From a virus, in the IMG/VR virus record IMGVR_UViG_3300009149_006374, positions 1 to 36,043 of that record: a stretch of 36,043 bases of DNA; one strand, given 5' to 3'. Below the pieces are notes generated by a model. That model was not told where the DNA came from, made no database searches, and worked only from the letters and a program-made list of their open reading frames with translations. Positions 23,856 through 34,065 of the stretch are shown here, one piece after another. Numbering within the stretch: position 1 is the first letter of the stretch; every line of letters begins with the position of its first letter. Position numbers and translations under genes: made by a program.

Positions 23856-24749
23856 ATGGATGATAAATATTTAGAGGAATTATTTGCTCTCCCAATTGGT
23901 TTAGAGCTTGAAGCTATTGTTGATGGAGTAAAATATTATTCATCACAAAAGTTAAAAGAATCTTTTATGAAATCAATTGGAGCTTCAGGTAGAGCAAGTC
24001 ATTTATATAAGCAAATTGAATCATTAGTAATGAAAAAGAAATTACTTGTCCCTTGTTTTTTATCTAAAAATATGTTCAAATATTTAAAACATAAAATGTT
24101 TGGAAAAGTTGAAGACACATCATTTGCTGGTTTTTATTTATTAACACAAAAAAGAGTTTTTATTATAATTGATAATAACACAACTATAGTTGGTACAGCT
24201 AAAAATGATTTGATTGCAAGTACAGTTATGCATGAATGTGTTCATTTATATGCTGATAGAATGAGAACCAATTTTTTAAAAACATTTTTTCCAGAATTAG
24301 AAAGATATTATATTTCATATTTTTCAAGAGTTTTTCAAACAAGTAAAAAACCTGATGTTACTGAAACTATTAAATTTCTTTCCAAGTTTGAATATAACAA
24401 AGATTCACAATCAATAAATAAAGTATTAGTAGAATATTATTATATGTTAGAGAAAGTATTAAAACCGATAAGCGGACTTGATGAAAGGACTTTTATATTA
24501 ACATTACAAGGACTTATAGTATCAATAAAACTTTCATTAATGCAGTTCGATGTATTCGTAAGGATGTATAGACAATATATAAATATATTAGGACCACTCG
24601 ATAGAGCATATCAAGAAGCATTTGGTAAAAGAAATACTTTTACAACTCCATATCAAGAACTATCATCTGTGTCTGAAGTTATATGCGTCCTTTCTGAAAT
24701 GAATCCATCACATCCAAAAATTAAGAAGATGTTCAAAGATATGGCATAG
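23856..24749 (+). CDS. HExxH zinc metallopeptidase-like protein
   Basis: The protein has 297 residues. VMHECVHLYADRM contains the zinc motif HECVH at 126-130, in a helix preceded by a strand pair (RVFIIIDNN) as in zincin-fold proteases. A third ligand is not clear. The rest is helical. It starts 4 nt after terL and is followed 12 nt later by the tape measure gene, so it belongs to the morphogenesis operon. It could process a virion protein, or be a structural protein that keeps a zincin motif. The family is not identified. No signal peptide. Confidence 0.7.
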   Translation: MDDKYLEELFALPIGLELEAIVDGVKYYSSQKLKESFMKSIGASGRASHLYKQIESLVMKKKLLVPCFLSKNMFKYLKHKMFGKVEDTSFAGFYLLTQKRVFIIIDNNTTIVGTAKNDLIASTVMHECVHLYADRMRTNFLKTFFPELERYYISYFSRVFQTSKKPDVTETIKFLSKFEYNKDSQSINKVLVEYYYMLEKVLKPISGLDERTFILTLQGLIVSIKLSLMQFDVFVRMYRQYINILGPLDRAYQEAFGKRNTFTTPYQELSSVSEVICVLSEMNPSHPKIKKMFKDMA

Positions 24750-24760
24750 GAGTATAAAGT

Positions 24761-27700
24761 ATGGCTATACGAAATGACAACGATTCCTCACCAGGAAGTA
24801 TTACAAAAACTGCTGATGCACAAATGGATAGAATTGGCAATATTAGCAATGTATCTAAAACTGTATCTAACATGCAGAAGAATGTAAAACAAAAAATAAC
24901 TGAAACTAGAAATATGGCGGAGAGTTCGAAAGATATAAGTTCGATTCAAAATTCAATGCTTAAAGTTTTAGATAAACTTGGTGATACTGTAGCCGCTCTT
25001 TCAGCTGGAGTTAAGACTGTAACTATTGATACTGCCAGAGCAACAAAAGAGGCAATCAGTGATTATAGTAAAGCAATTAGCCAGGATATTAGTTTTAATA
25101 AACAAAATGTTGTTGCAATGGCATTAGCTAAATCTACTCCTATATATGGATACTTTGTTGCCAAGTTTATGGAAACAGATGTTTTCAAACGTGCAGCAGA
25201 GAGAATGAAACAATCTATTGGTAATGCATTTGGTAGTGTAGCTAAGCTTTTTAGACGAGGCGGAAGACCTGAAAAAGATATAGCAGTTCCAAAAGAGCTT
25301 AGAGGTAAAAATATACCTCATATGGCCAAGGGTGGTGTTGTTGGTAAAGGAGGTTTAGCCAAACTGCATGCCGCCGAAGTAGTAATGCCTATTGATAAAA
25401 TTCTAAAACGAATGGATGAGGGTGCGCAGGTATCTAGAAATTTAAGTAAAATCATGGGCAAAATGATTCTAGAACAAGCAGCCTCAACTAAAAATTATCA
25501 AGGAATGATACTTCATGCAGAAGATAGAGATAAAAAAGAAAAAAGAGGTATAGTTAAAGATTTTTTTAGAATATGGAGACAAGAAAAAGAGAGATCTAAA
25601 GAAGCTATTGATGTCAGACAACTTCGAGAATTAATTAGTATTAGAGAAGTACTTGGTGGTGATTTAAAAATAGCACCTGAGGTTTGGAGTAGATTGTTAT
25701 ATAAACATCCATATTTTAGAAGTAGTGTTGCTGCGGCAAAAGTTACTATAGCAACAGGAAAACTTCTATTTTGGAAACCATTCTATTTTTTACTTAAGAA
25801 CCGTGGTGGTTATAAAAAATTTCTATCTAAAAAAGAAGTTCCACTGGAAGCGTTAAATCAAAATATAGGTGTATTATTTACTGAATCAATGTGGCGTTTT
25901 GATAATATGCTTAATATATTGAAAGCAATTGCAGAAGCTGCAAGAGATACATCTGCTCATTTAACTGGTAAAAAATATCAAAAATTAACAGGTATAGGAA
26001 CTGGAGAATGGTCTATAGCTAATTCTCTTGGTAAAGCATTGGTAAAAGCATATACTCTTCCACTTAGAGCACTTGGCATGATACCTGATTTAGGTGGGCT
26101 GGGAAAAATTGGAAGAGATGCTGAAAAATTTCTTTTAGATAATAAATATACGAAATCTAAAAAAACACATGAATTATTAGGCACCGGAGAAGAAAAGAAA
26201 AAAGGTTTAATGGGAAGTATAACAAGTGCGATCTCATCTTTTGAACAGAAAAGAATAGAAAAAAATTTATTAAATAAACAGTTAAAGAAAGAGAAAAAAA
26301 GGAGTATAAAAGCAGGAAAAAAATGGGATAAATATCTAGATCATTTGGTAAATAGACTTCCAAAAGAGAAAAAAGAAAAAAAATTAATGATTACATATTA
26401 TAAAGAACAATTAAGCTTAGGAAGAAGAATCAAAAAATATTTAACATCTAAAAAATGGATTGAATGGTTAATGTATATATGGGGAATTTTATCACCAATG
26501 CTTCTTGTTTGGAAAACTAAATTATTTAGTTTTTTGGGTATTAAAGCTCTAGGTCAAGGTTTTCTTGGTTCTATTTTTGGAAAAGGTGGCCTTATAGTAA
26601 GAGGAATATCTTCTTTATTTTCATTTGTAAAATTAGGTATATCCGCACTTTGGACTGTAGGGAGTCCAATATTATCATGGATAAGTGGTGGATTTATGAC
26701 TCTAGTTACATCAGCTCCATTTTGGGCAGCATTAGCAGCAGCTGGAGTTGGACTTGCCATTGGTACTATGATCAATGAATATATAATTAAACCAATTTAT
26801 GCTAAAATGGATAAAGAATGGGATAAAAGTAAGAAAAGCAATAAAGATATAGTAGATAAAGCAAGGCAAGAAGGTATGGCCGCATCTAGAGATCTTTCTT
26901 CTACCAGTGATGCAGCAGCATTTAAAAATATAAAACAGACTTCTCTTATGAGTTCTATGACTGGTTCTATAGAAAGAAAGAAAAGTATGTCTGGCTTTTT
27001 TGGCGGAGCAGAATCTGAAATAAGTGCAATAGACTATGCTCAAGGTGCATATCTAAATGAACATATTGGTGAATATCTAAATTATGATATTAATGAAATA
27101 AATGCATTAAGACAAAAATGGAATGAAAATGATGGTATAAGAACTAGAGATTTTAATGAAACTCCTGATAAGTATGGTAGATATAGAGAAAAAAGATTTC
27201 TTGAATACATGAAAAGTAATCTAAAACCATTATCAGCAGATGTTTTATCATCTCAACGATCAGCAAGCGATATGGCAAGAAGAAAAGCTCAAATAGGAGA
27301 AATAGGAAAAAATGTACAAAATGCAGCAGGGAATCTTGCTGAGTCGGCAAAAGCTGGAGCTCAGGCCGTAATAATAGATGCATCTAATTATGCATCTACA
27401 TTAAATCCTAAAGCAAAAGAAGCATTTGAAACAGCTAAAAAATTTTATATTAAAGAGTTTGGTTGGTCTGAAGAATATGCTAATCAAGTTTTGATGGATC
27501 TTGGAACAACTTCTGGAAATTTAATTGATACATTCAAAGATACTAAAAAATTGAAAGAATTTGGAATATCATCATATAACAACTTATCTGCTATGGGTAA
27601 AGAAGCAGCATATAAAGGTCTTGACGCGCTACATAATATATCTAAAAATCCCGAACAGTTCGCAGCGGACGCTTCTAAAAATATGGGCGGTTGGCGTTCA

Positions 27701-28000
27701 ACTATTCAAGATAAAGCTGGAGCTTTTGCTGATAAAACGAAGATTGTAATTAATGAAGCTACTATTGCATTAACTAATGGAGAACTTATGGAAGGTCTTG
27801 GTGATAAAATCGTACAATCATCAAAAGATCTTGCTGAAAAAACAGTGAATGGTACTAAAGCTATAGTAACTACAATTACAAATGTAAATCAAACCACATC
27901 AAATAGTAGTAATGCTAATGTGTCTTCTGGTGGTGGTGGTAATGGTGCAGAAAGTAGAGACTTTTTTGATAGACTTCTTTATACAGGAAACTATCGTTAA
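24761..28000 (+). CDS. Tape measure protein
   Basis: The protein has 1079 residues, mostly helical and Lys/Ala-rich, with coiled-coil stretches (1-110). Residues about 186-212 hold the typical tape-measure segment PHMAKGGVVGKGG then AEVVMPIDKI. Residues about 566-671 are a run of hydrophobic helices, consistent with a membrane-inserting segment used at DNA ejection. The C-terminus ends in a Gly/Ser/Asn-rich tail. Such proteins set tail length and occupy the tube. The gene is the longest in the window and lies between the metallopeptidase and a tube-cap-like gene, as expected in a tail module. Confidence 0.8.
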   Translation: MAIRNDNDSSPGSITKTADAQMDRIGNISNVSKTVSNMQKNVKQKITETRNMAESSKDISSIQNSMLKVLDKLGDTVAALSAGVKTVTIDTARATKEAISDYSKAISQDISFNKQNVVAMALAKSTPIYGYFVAKFMETDVFKRAAERMKQSIGNAFGSVAKLFRRGGRPEKDIAVPKELRGKNIPHMAKGGVVGKGGLAKLHAAEVVMPIDKILKRMDEGAQVSRNLSKIMGKMILEQAASTKNYQGMILHAEDRDKKEKRGIVKDFFRIWRQEKERSKEAIDVRQLRELISIREVLGGDLKIAPEVWSRLLYKHPYFRSSVAAAKVTIATGKLLFWKPFYFLLKNRGGYKKFLSKKEVPLEALNQNIGVLFTESMWRFDNMLNILKAIAEAARDTSAHLTGKKYQKLTGIGTGEWSIANSLGKALVKAYTLPLRALGMIPDLGGLGKIGRDAEKFLLDNKYTKSKKTHELLGTGEEKKKGLMGSITSAISSFEQKRIEKNLLNKQLKKEKKRSIKAGKKWDKYLDHLVNRLPKEKKEKKLMITYYKEQLSLGRRIKKYLTSKKWIEWLMYIWGILSPMLLVWKTKLFSFLGIKALGQGFLGSIFGKGGLIVRGISSLFSFVKLGISALWTVGSPILSWISGGFMTLVTSAPFWAALAAAGVGLAIGTMINEYIIKPIYAKMDKEWDKSKKSNKDIVDKARQEGMAASRDLSSTSDAAAFKNIKQTSLMSSMTGSIERKKSMSGFFGGAESEISAIDYAQGAYLNEHIGEYLNYDINEINALRQKWNENDGIRTRDFNETPDKYGRYREKRFLEYMKSNLKPLSADVLSSQRSASDMARRKAQIGEIGKNVQNAAGNLAESAKAGAQAVIIDASNYASTLNPKAKEAFETAKKFYIKEFGWSEEYANQVLMDLGTTSGNLIDTFKDTKKLKEFGISSYNNLSAMGKEAAYKGLDALHNISKNPEQFAADASKNMGGWRSTIQDKAGAFADKTKIVINEATIALTNGELMEGLGDKIVQSSKDLAEKTVNGTKAIVTTITNVNQTTSNSSNANVSSGGGGNGAESRDFFDRLLYTGNYR

Positions 28001-28015
28001 GGAGAAGATAATAAA

Positions 28016-29341
28016 ATGGGTGTTATAGATAAAGAATATTCAAAACCAGTTTCAGAAATAGGAGAACCCAAACCGATATTAACTCTTGATTCTGTATTTG
28101 GTTATCCTCCGGATAATTTATTACCAATTACAAATAAAATGATACGAAAATGTTTTCCTGTTGCAACTTTTATACCATCAATTCCACATTTTGAAAATGG
28201 ACTTGATCTTTTTACAATAGAGCCAGCATGGGGAGATTATAATACATTACTACGTGAAAATGGTTATTACAGTTCTAATACCAACTGTATTAAAGTTGCA
28301 TTTCTTGCAGATAATTTTCCTACTGATACATTTACAAACGAATACGGAGAAAACTTTTTACAGAAATTTACAGATGTTGCATCAGAAGGAGCATCATCAA
28401 TAGCTCAAATGTTGGGAGCAACTAGTGCAACACAAGTGTTTGGTAGCCTACGTGATAGCGCTTTAAAAACTGATAATCTAGCTATTAAAGGAATTGGAAA
28501 AGGTATGGAGTTTGTTGGGGATGCTGCTAGTGCTGCGTATACAGGCTTACAAAGCGCAGGTAGTGTTGGTAACTTTGCAGCTGGTTCATTGAAAGTAATT
28601 AATGAACTTATGGCAGGTTCAAGAATAGACTTTCCTATGGTTTGGAAATCAAGTTCTTTCCAACCATCATACTCTATGACTGTAAGATTATATAACCCAA
28701 ACCCTCAAAGTGAAGATTATACCAAGAAATACATTATAGGCCCCATCGTTGCTTTAATGTTGTTGGCAACACCCAGAGCTAATGACAGTTCAACATTTAC
28801 ATGGCCATTCTTACATCACATTATATGTCCTGGATTATTTGAATTGAATCCCGGTTTTATAAGTAATATAACTATAGTAAAAGGTGGTGATCAACAACAA
28901 ATCTCATTTCAAAATAGATTGGGAATGGTTGATGTTAGAATAGATGTGGGTAGTTTATATAGCACTATGTTGGCCGGAACAAGTAAGATTAACTCCACTA
29001 GACCTACTGTTAAAAAATATGCTGAAATATTATCAGGTTTTAAAGATACAACAACTCGAGAAGCTGATAATCAAAATTATGAACCACTACCCGGAGATGG
29101 TCCTGAAGGAAACCGAAATGCTGGACTTAATAAATTTGATGCATTAGATCTTGGGAGAAGGTATACTCCTCCAACTCCAACTTTTAATAATGCTTCTACT
29201 CTTGGTCGACAACGTAGACCCCCAAGTCCAAAGATTTCTGCTAATGCTACTGGACAACCAGATATAATAGATAGAGTTACTAGTGAAGCTAAAAGGATTT
29301 ATAATGAGATTTTAGATCAACTTCCAGCGCTACCATTTTAA
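28016..29341 (+). CDS. Tail tube cap / baseplate-tube junction protein (gp48/54-like)
   Basis: The protein has 441 residues and follows the tape measure by 15 nt with AAGGAGA. Residues about 215-320 (SYSMTVRLYNPNPQ, then IIGPIVALMLLATPR, TFTWPFLHHIICPG, ELNPGFISNITIVKGG, and a closing VDVRIDVGSLYSTML) match the pattern of baseplate-to-tube proteins such as T4 gp48 and gp54: sheet edges plus a central strand of the tube fold. The first 200 residues include an Ala/Gly/Ser-rich helix; the C-terminus is Pro/Asn-rich and unstructured. It converges with the minus-strand gene at 29338, overlapping 4 nt. The identity is inferred from pattern and position. Confidence 0.55.
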   Translation: MGVIDKEYSKPVSEIGEPKPILTLDSVFGYPPDNLLPITNKMIRKCFPVATFIPSIPHFENGLDLFTIEPAWGDYNTLLRENGYYSSNTNCIKVAFLADNFPTDTFTNEYGENFLQKFTDVASEGASSIAQMLGATSATQVFGSLRDSALKTDNLAIKGIGKGMEFVGDAASAAYTGLQSAGSVGNFAAGSLKVINELMAGSRIDFPMVWKSSSFQPSYSMTVRLYNPNPQSEDYTKKYIIGPIVALMLLATPRANDSSTFTWPFLHHIICPGLFELNPGFISNITIVKGGDQQQISFQNRLGMVDVRIDVGSLYSTMLAGTSKINSTRPTVKKYAEILSGFKDTTTREADNQNYEPLPGDGPEGNRNAGLNKFDALDLGRRYTPPTPTFNNASTLGRQRRPPSPKISANATGQPDIIDRVTSEAKRIYNEILDQLPALPF

Positions 29342-30453
29342 CATACAGTATTACGCATGGTCATTGTTAGATAAAACGCAAGGTAGGAATGAATTATATA
29401 TTGAGTTTGTGTGGTGTATGAATTGAATGTTTCTATATAACCAATATTTTTTAATACATTTAATAGCAAAATGTTTATTTGTTGTTTGAAATATATTCTT
29501 GATCTAGTTCGCTTTATTGCCATCATACTTTTAACATGATCAAAATATTTTGTTCCGCAAAACATAGATTTTGTATTAATATCTTTTATAAATAACTGCA
29601 AAATCAATCTAATCTCATCTGCATATTTCATATCTTTTAATTCTTTGCTAATCAAATCGGCCAAAACAGGTTTAACTTTAGTTATAAGAATTGAGTCTTT
29701 AAATGCTTTTTCATCTCTACTTTTATAAATAGTTAAATTCTTCACTGTCGTATCAACTACACGTTTTCCTCTTTCTAATGTTTGACTCTGATATTGATTT
29801 CCTTCTTCATCAGAAGCATCAGTATGAGTTTTCAATGCATCACCTGAATTCCAAGCTCGATAATAATGTTCAGCAAAACTCTTAACACTTTGACTAATTC
29901 TATGTCTTGATACTGATATAAATTGAATTATACCATCAACATTAAATGTTTGAATATCTCTAGTATATTTTTTCTGTAACTCTTTTGCTAAATGAAACAG
30001 ACTATTTGCAATTGTTTTTTCTCTTGAAAATAAATGAGTTTTTGTTAAAGTTTCAAGTGCATATGAAAATACTTCATCGCTGCAAAATTGTTTGAAATGT
30101 CTTTTCATAACATGAGCATATTGTCTAACCATATGATATACTAATGTACTATAATATAAATTATTATTTTTTTTATTTAATGCATACCACATTACAAACA
30201 ATAATAAATTCGTGGCTGGTTCATTTGTAATATGAAAAGATTGAGCAATTGTTCCTTGATATGTTCTTTTTGCAAAATTTTTTAAATCCTTATCCGTCAA
30301 ACCCGTCTCATTTAAAATTACATGATATTGATTTTTATGAGATGGAATGAAACAAGGTTGGGACAAATTATTCACATCACTAGAGACAATCTTCAATATA
30401 GTTCGTTGAAGACTGATTGGATTTATTTTTGATTTTTCTAATAGAGTTTTCAT
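29338..30453 (-). CDS. Hypothetical protein, 371 aa, helical
   Basis: It is on the minus strand, the last gene of the minus block. The product is helical and basic with many His, Tyr and Lys, and has a charged Gly/Asp/Ser insertion near the middle (DASDEEGNQYQS). No domain recognised and no membrane segment is clear. It follows the gp6-like gene by 2 nt, so it is co-translated with the baseplate genes, which favours a virion or assembly role. It overlaps its convergent neighbour by 4 nt (shared TTAA) with no visible terminator. Confidence 0.7.
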   Translation of the reverse strand: MKTLLEKSKINPISLQRTILKIVSSDVNNLSQPCFIPSHKNQYHVILNETGLTDKDLKNFAKRTYQGTIAQSFHITNEPATNLLLFVMWYALNKKNNNLYYSTLVYHMVRQYAHVMKRHFKQFCSDEVFSYALETLTKTHLFSREKTIANSLFHLAKELQKKYTRDIQTFNVDGIIQFISVSRHRISQSVKSFAEHYYRAWNSGDALKTHTDASDEEGNQYQSQTLERGKRVVDTTVKNLTIYKSRDEKAFKDSILITKVKPVLADLISKELKDMKYADEIRLILQLFIKDINTKSMFCGTKYFDHVKSMMAIKRTRSRIYFKQQINILLLNVLKNIGYIETFNSYTTQTQYIIHSYLAFYLTMTMRNTVC

Positions 30454-30455
30454 GA

Positions 30456-32960
30456 TTATTTAAATATCTTCACTTCTATATCATCTTCTGTAAAATATAC
30501 ATATTCAGGACCATATTCCAATAACTGTTCTTGAGTTAAATTAATCAAATCAAAATTAAAGAATATGTTAGATTCAGGTTTTATTAATCTGCAGTGTTCT
30601 ACTCCATCAACTTCTTGAACAACATCAATTATTTCAGAGCGATAAAGATCTATTTCAATTCCAAACCTACTACTAAATGCTTCAACTAATGCTGTACGCA
30701 CAGATGCCGCAAGATCTGATATTGAACCTGTATATGTATTGTTTTGAAATACATCTAATTTTAATTGTAGAGGTATTAAATAATTTGGCAGAACCCATCC
30801 GGCTGCACTATAAATATATTTGGCATCTTTATTCTGAACATATACCATATCATCTGTATTCGGTTCAGTAAAATACCAAGCAACTGCTGTTGAATCTCCA
30901 GTAGAATCAGTAATAGTTGCACATTGAGCAATATTCCCTTCATGCCCTTCAAATTCTCCTTGACCATTCAATACAATATATCTATCTCCATTATTACATG
31001 GAGCTACTGGTCCACATGGGTCTCCTGGATTAGATCTAAAATCAATAACAGGTATTATATTTACTTCATTTAATTGCATATTTTGTAAACGACCAACAGT
31101 GTTTCCAAACTTAACATTTACAAAATCAGTTAACATTTTATAATTTTGAAATTGTAAATTAGTTAAAAATGATTGAAATACAAGAGATTCAAAATCACGT
31201 TGATTAACAGCATCGTAATACTCTTTTTCAATAGCTGGTATATCATATACCATATAACCTGTGCTGTCCATAAGCACCACATTTGATCGTGTATAGTTAA
31301 CCATAGATTGTCTAAGAACAAATGTGTTTTGATATCTTCCAATCAAACCTTCAGAAGGATGTTGTAATGTAAAATAATATGTTAAATCGCCCTCATCAAT
31401 TACTGAATAATCGGGGAATTCTAAAATAAATTCATTTGCAGTAGAATCATTAATCATAGTATAAGTAGCGCCAGTCTCTAAAATTTGCATTGTTGCTGTG
31501 ACTGCTTCGGGATCAATTGCAGTACTATTATATTTTAAACGATATGTCGCTTCTGTTGTTCCTGACGTATCAACAAGTAAATTATCTACATATAAACTAT
31601 AATCAGAATTAAAACTTGTAACTAAAGTAGGTACTTGTTGTAATTCAAATAATACATAACTATAATCTGCAACAGTATTAAGAGGATCAATTATCATATC
31701 AAATAAAGTATAAAATTCAACTCCATCAATATTAATAATTGTTTTTCTTGGAACTAATGTAGTATTAAATTCTGTAAATGCATTTCTTGTTGGTACAATA
31801 TCATTTAAATATAATAATGTAATAAATAAACATATTTCATTAACTTTAACATCAGATCGTTTTAATACTGGTAATGAATTAGGACCAAGTGGAGAATTAT
31901 CTATAATAATATTCGAATCAATATAATCTTGTTCGGTAACAGTTCTTTCTAATGCAGCAATATTAGCAATCGCATTTCGTCTAACCTCTTCAACTCCTTC
32001 TTCATCTTCACCGCCAGATGCTGCAACTGGATTTACTATTTCATAACTAACTAATTCTGTAACACCAGCATCTGTTTCATTGTATATTCTTTCTGCTGAT
32101 CTAATAACACCAGAAATAACATTACCATTCGTACCTCCTGTTAATGTTAAAGTTACTCTAACTGTACTTCCAGCAACAGGTTGATAACCAATTATACCAT
32201 TTCCAAATGCAATATTAACACCAGCATCAGTTCTTCTTAAAACATATCCCTTGGTATTTTCATCCATTAAATACAAACTGTTATAATTATTATACACATT
32301 CCAACCTGTTTGATTAGGTCCTCTTACCTCAACTACTATTCCAGCAAGTTTCCCATCAAATGGAACGTCAATATTACTAAACTGATATACTTGTAAATCA
32401 CTTGCAATTTGAAACTCTTGGATATCTGAAGTCAATTGTCTAAAGTTAATTGCAAATGAAAAAAATGAATCATCAATAACAACAGGAATATCAAATACTT
32501 TAGTACCTTCTTGACCTATTATTCTTACAGATGAATTATTTGTTATTGTTATTGTTGTAGTATAATACGTAGTAAAAGTTACATCATCATTAGCATATGA
32601 TTTAAAACCAATAGGAATAACAATTTCAGTAACTGGATCAACAAAACCAAATGGGACCTGAAATAAAATATCAACGGATGAATAACTAGCTAATTGGGGA
32701 TCATATCCAAGAAAAGCTGCTAAGTTATAAATTGAATCGGGTAGTTGTGCTTTGGTAAGAAAGAATTCACGATAAACAGATGTTTGATAGAACATTAAAT
32801 TACTTGTAAGTGTTGCTAATGCTTCTACAATAAAAGATAGGAAAGACGACTTCGTAAGATCTACATTCTCTAGTTCTAAATATTTCTTCAATTCTGCAAT
32901 TATTAAATTTCTATTTTCTTCCCTAGATGAGTATACCTCATATGATACTGTATCAGCCAT
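30456..32960 (-). CDS. Baseplate wedge protein, T4 gp6-like (baseplate J-type)
   Basis: The protein has 834 residues. The N-terminus (ENRNLIIAELKKYLELENVD, then FLSFIVEALATLTSNLMFYQ, SIYNLAAFLGYDP) fits the helical start of gp6/baseplate-J proteins, followed by long strand-rich domains (GNGIIGYQPVAGSTVRVTLT) and the typical C-terminal ISDLAASVRTALVEAF...IEIDLYRSEIIDVVQEV segment. gp6 dimers form the ring that joins the wedges around the hub. Residues about 645-725 (NNGDRYIVLN, AWYFTEPNTDDMVYV, YIYSAAGWV) resemble a DUF2793-type surface module and appear inserted. AAAGGA precedes the start. The gp25-like and gp26-like genes lie upstream in the same block. Confidence 0.8.
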   Translation of the reverse strand: MADTVSYEVYSSREENRNLIIAELKKYLELENVDLTKSSFLSFIVEALATLTSNLMFYQTSVYREFFLTKAQLPDSIYNLAAFLGYDPQLASYSSVDILFQVPFGFVDPVTEIVIPIGFKSYANDDVTFTTYYTTTITITNNSSVRIIGQEGTKVFDIPVVIDDSFFSFAINFRQLTSDIQEFQIASDLQVYQFSNIDVPFDGKLAGIVVEVRGPNQTGWNVYNNYNSLYLMDENTKGYVLRRTDAGVNIAFGNGIIGYQPVAGSTVRVTLTLTGGTNGNVISGVIRSAERIYNETDAGVTELVSYEIVNPVAASGGEDEEGVEEVRRNAIANIAALERTVTEQDYIDSNIIIDNSPLGPNSLPVLKRSDVKVNEICLFITLLYLNDIVPTRNAFTEFNTTLVPRKTIINIDGVEFYTLFDMIIDPLNTVADYSYVLFELQQVPTLVTSFNSDYSLYVDNLLVDTSGTTEATYRLKYNSTAIDPEAVTATMQILETGATYTMINDSTANEFILEFPDYSVIDEGDLTYYFTLQHPSEGLIGRYQNTFVLRQSMVNYTRSNVVLMDSTGYMVYDIPAIEKEYYDAVNQRDFESLVFQSFLTNLQFQNYKMLTDFVNVKFGNTVGRLQNMQLNEVNIIPVIDFRSNPGDPCGPVAPCNNGDRYIVLNGQGEFEGHEGNIAQCATITDSTGDSTAVAWYFTEPNTDDMVYVQNKDAKYIYSAAGWVLPNYLIPLQLKLDVFQNNTYTGSISDLAASVRTALVEAFSSRFGIEIDLYRSEIIDVVQEVDGVEHCRLIKPESNIFFNFDLINLTQEQLLEYGPEYVYFTEDDIEVKIFK

Positions 32961-32971
32961 TTTTTATCCTT

Positions 32972-33625
32972 TTATACTAAATAGAATCCGCTATTTTCAT
33001 CAAATAGACTTTCTTTACATCTATGTCTAAGTACTTCATTTTTTTGTAATACTGTTGTTAAATACTCTGAATCTTCAAGAGTATGAATCTTTTTATCATA
33101 TTCAAAAAATGCATATGTATCTAAGACCTGTGCATCAAGATCTCTTTCTGTTACACTCTGCTCTACTTCAACTTTTAATTTCCAAAATGTTCTGTCAGCA
33201 TTTACAGACTTCTCAACTCCTGATACATTAAAAACTGGATATGTATCATTAACAGATCTTAAATATGCTTGTTCTAATTTAATTTTATCATTTGGTAAAG
33301 GAGTAAAATTATATGTGCTTGGTATAACAAATCGTGTTTCTCCTTCTTTAACATAACCAATTTCTTGTCCATCAAAAACAGTAGATATATCTTCAATATA
33401 ATAAACAGGAAGTAATAATATCTTATTCCATCTTACACCTGAAAGATCTCCAACTCTATCATATGATCCAGCAAATACATTTTCATCTTCCCATATTGTT
33501 TCTTCTGAATCAATATGATAGTAAGTTGTAAGATATGCAACAACATCTTTACTATAAAAATCATATATAAGTCTTTGATACTCATGTATATAATCATATA
33601 TTCTAGTAAATTTTTGAGTTGACAT
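32972..33625 (-). CDS. Baseplate-type virion protein (gp53 position)
   Basis: The protein has 217 residues, strand-rich with aromatic helices at the N-terminus (DYIHEYQRLIYDFYSKDVV) and a mid-part FAGSYDRVGDLSGVRWNKI. It lies between the gp25-like gene (TAATG overlap) and the gp6-like gene (11 nt gap). In T4-type baseplates gp25, gp53 and gp6 form the wedge core, so a gp53-like role fits the position, but the sequence pattern alone does not prove it. Confidence 0.55.
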   Translation of the reverse strand: MSTQKFTRIYDYIHEYQRLIYDFYSKDVVAYLTTYYHIDSEETIWEDENVFAGSYDRVGDLSGVRWNKILLLPVYYIEDISTVFDGQEIGYVKEGETRFVIPSTYNFTPLPNDKIKLEQAYLRSVNDTYPVFNVSGVEKSVNADRTFWKLKVEVEQSVTERDLDAQVLDTYAFFEYDKKIHTLEDSEYLTTVLQKNEVLRHRCKESLFDENSGFYLV

Positions 33626-34065
33626 TAATCTGCAGTCCTTGTTAAGAAATCACTATATGTAGAGTCATCAAACTTAACATCTAATGTTCCCTTTTTTCCC
33701 TGGTAATTTGCATATATTATTACATCAAATCTTCTTCCATTTGGATGTAAAATAACATCTATACTTTCTATAGAAGCTCTATTATCATAAATTTGAATTC
33801 TAGCAGCTACCTCTAATTTAATACCCTCAACTGTTGTATCATCTACAGGTTCAAAAACATATTTATATATGTCACTTCCAAAATTAGGATCATGTAAATA
33901 TGTTCCCCTTGGTGTAAGTAATATATTATTCCATGAATTTAAAATAACATTTATATCTTGTACCCTTTTAAAATCACCACCAGATGAAATTAACGAAAGA
34001 TAATCATACAATCTATCTTCTGATCCGATGACTTGCATTTTAAAACGATCAAGTAAATTAGCCAT
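33625..34065 (-). CDS. Baseplate wedge protein, T4 gp25-like
   Basis: The protein has 146 residues. The core WNNILLTPRGTYLHDPNFG then DIYKYVFEP, followed by IKLEVAARIQIYDNR and SIESIDVILHP, matches the gp25/lysozyme-like baseplate family, in which gp25 sits at the sheath-baseplate junction. GAGAGGAAA precedes ATG. It is coupled to the next gene (overlap by 1 nt) and to the small gene upstream (overlap by 1 nt). Confidence 0.88.
   Translation of the reverse strand: MANLLDRFKMQVIGSEDRLYDYLSLISSGGDFKRVQDINVILNSWNNILLTPRGTYLHDPNFGSDIYKYVFEPVDDTTVEGIKLEVAARIQIYDNRASIESIDVILHPNGRRFDVIIYANYQGKKGTLDVKFDDSTYSDFLTRTAD

Noticed and set aside
26157-27043. Several minus-strand frames of 68-103 codons opposite the tape measure gene
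   Set aside because: They are shadows of a Lys/Ala-rich plus-strand gene (TTT and CTT antisense codons); no ribosome sites or motifs.
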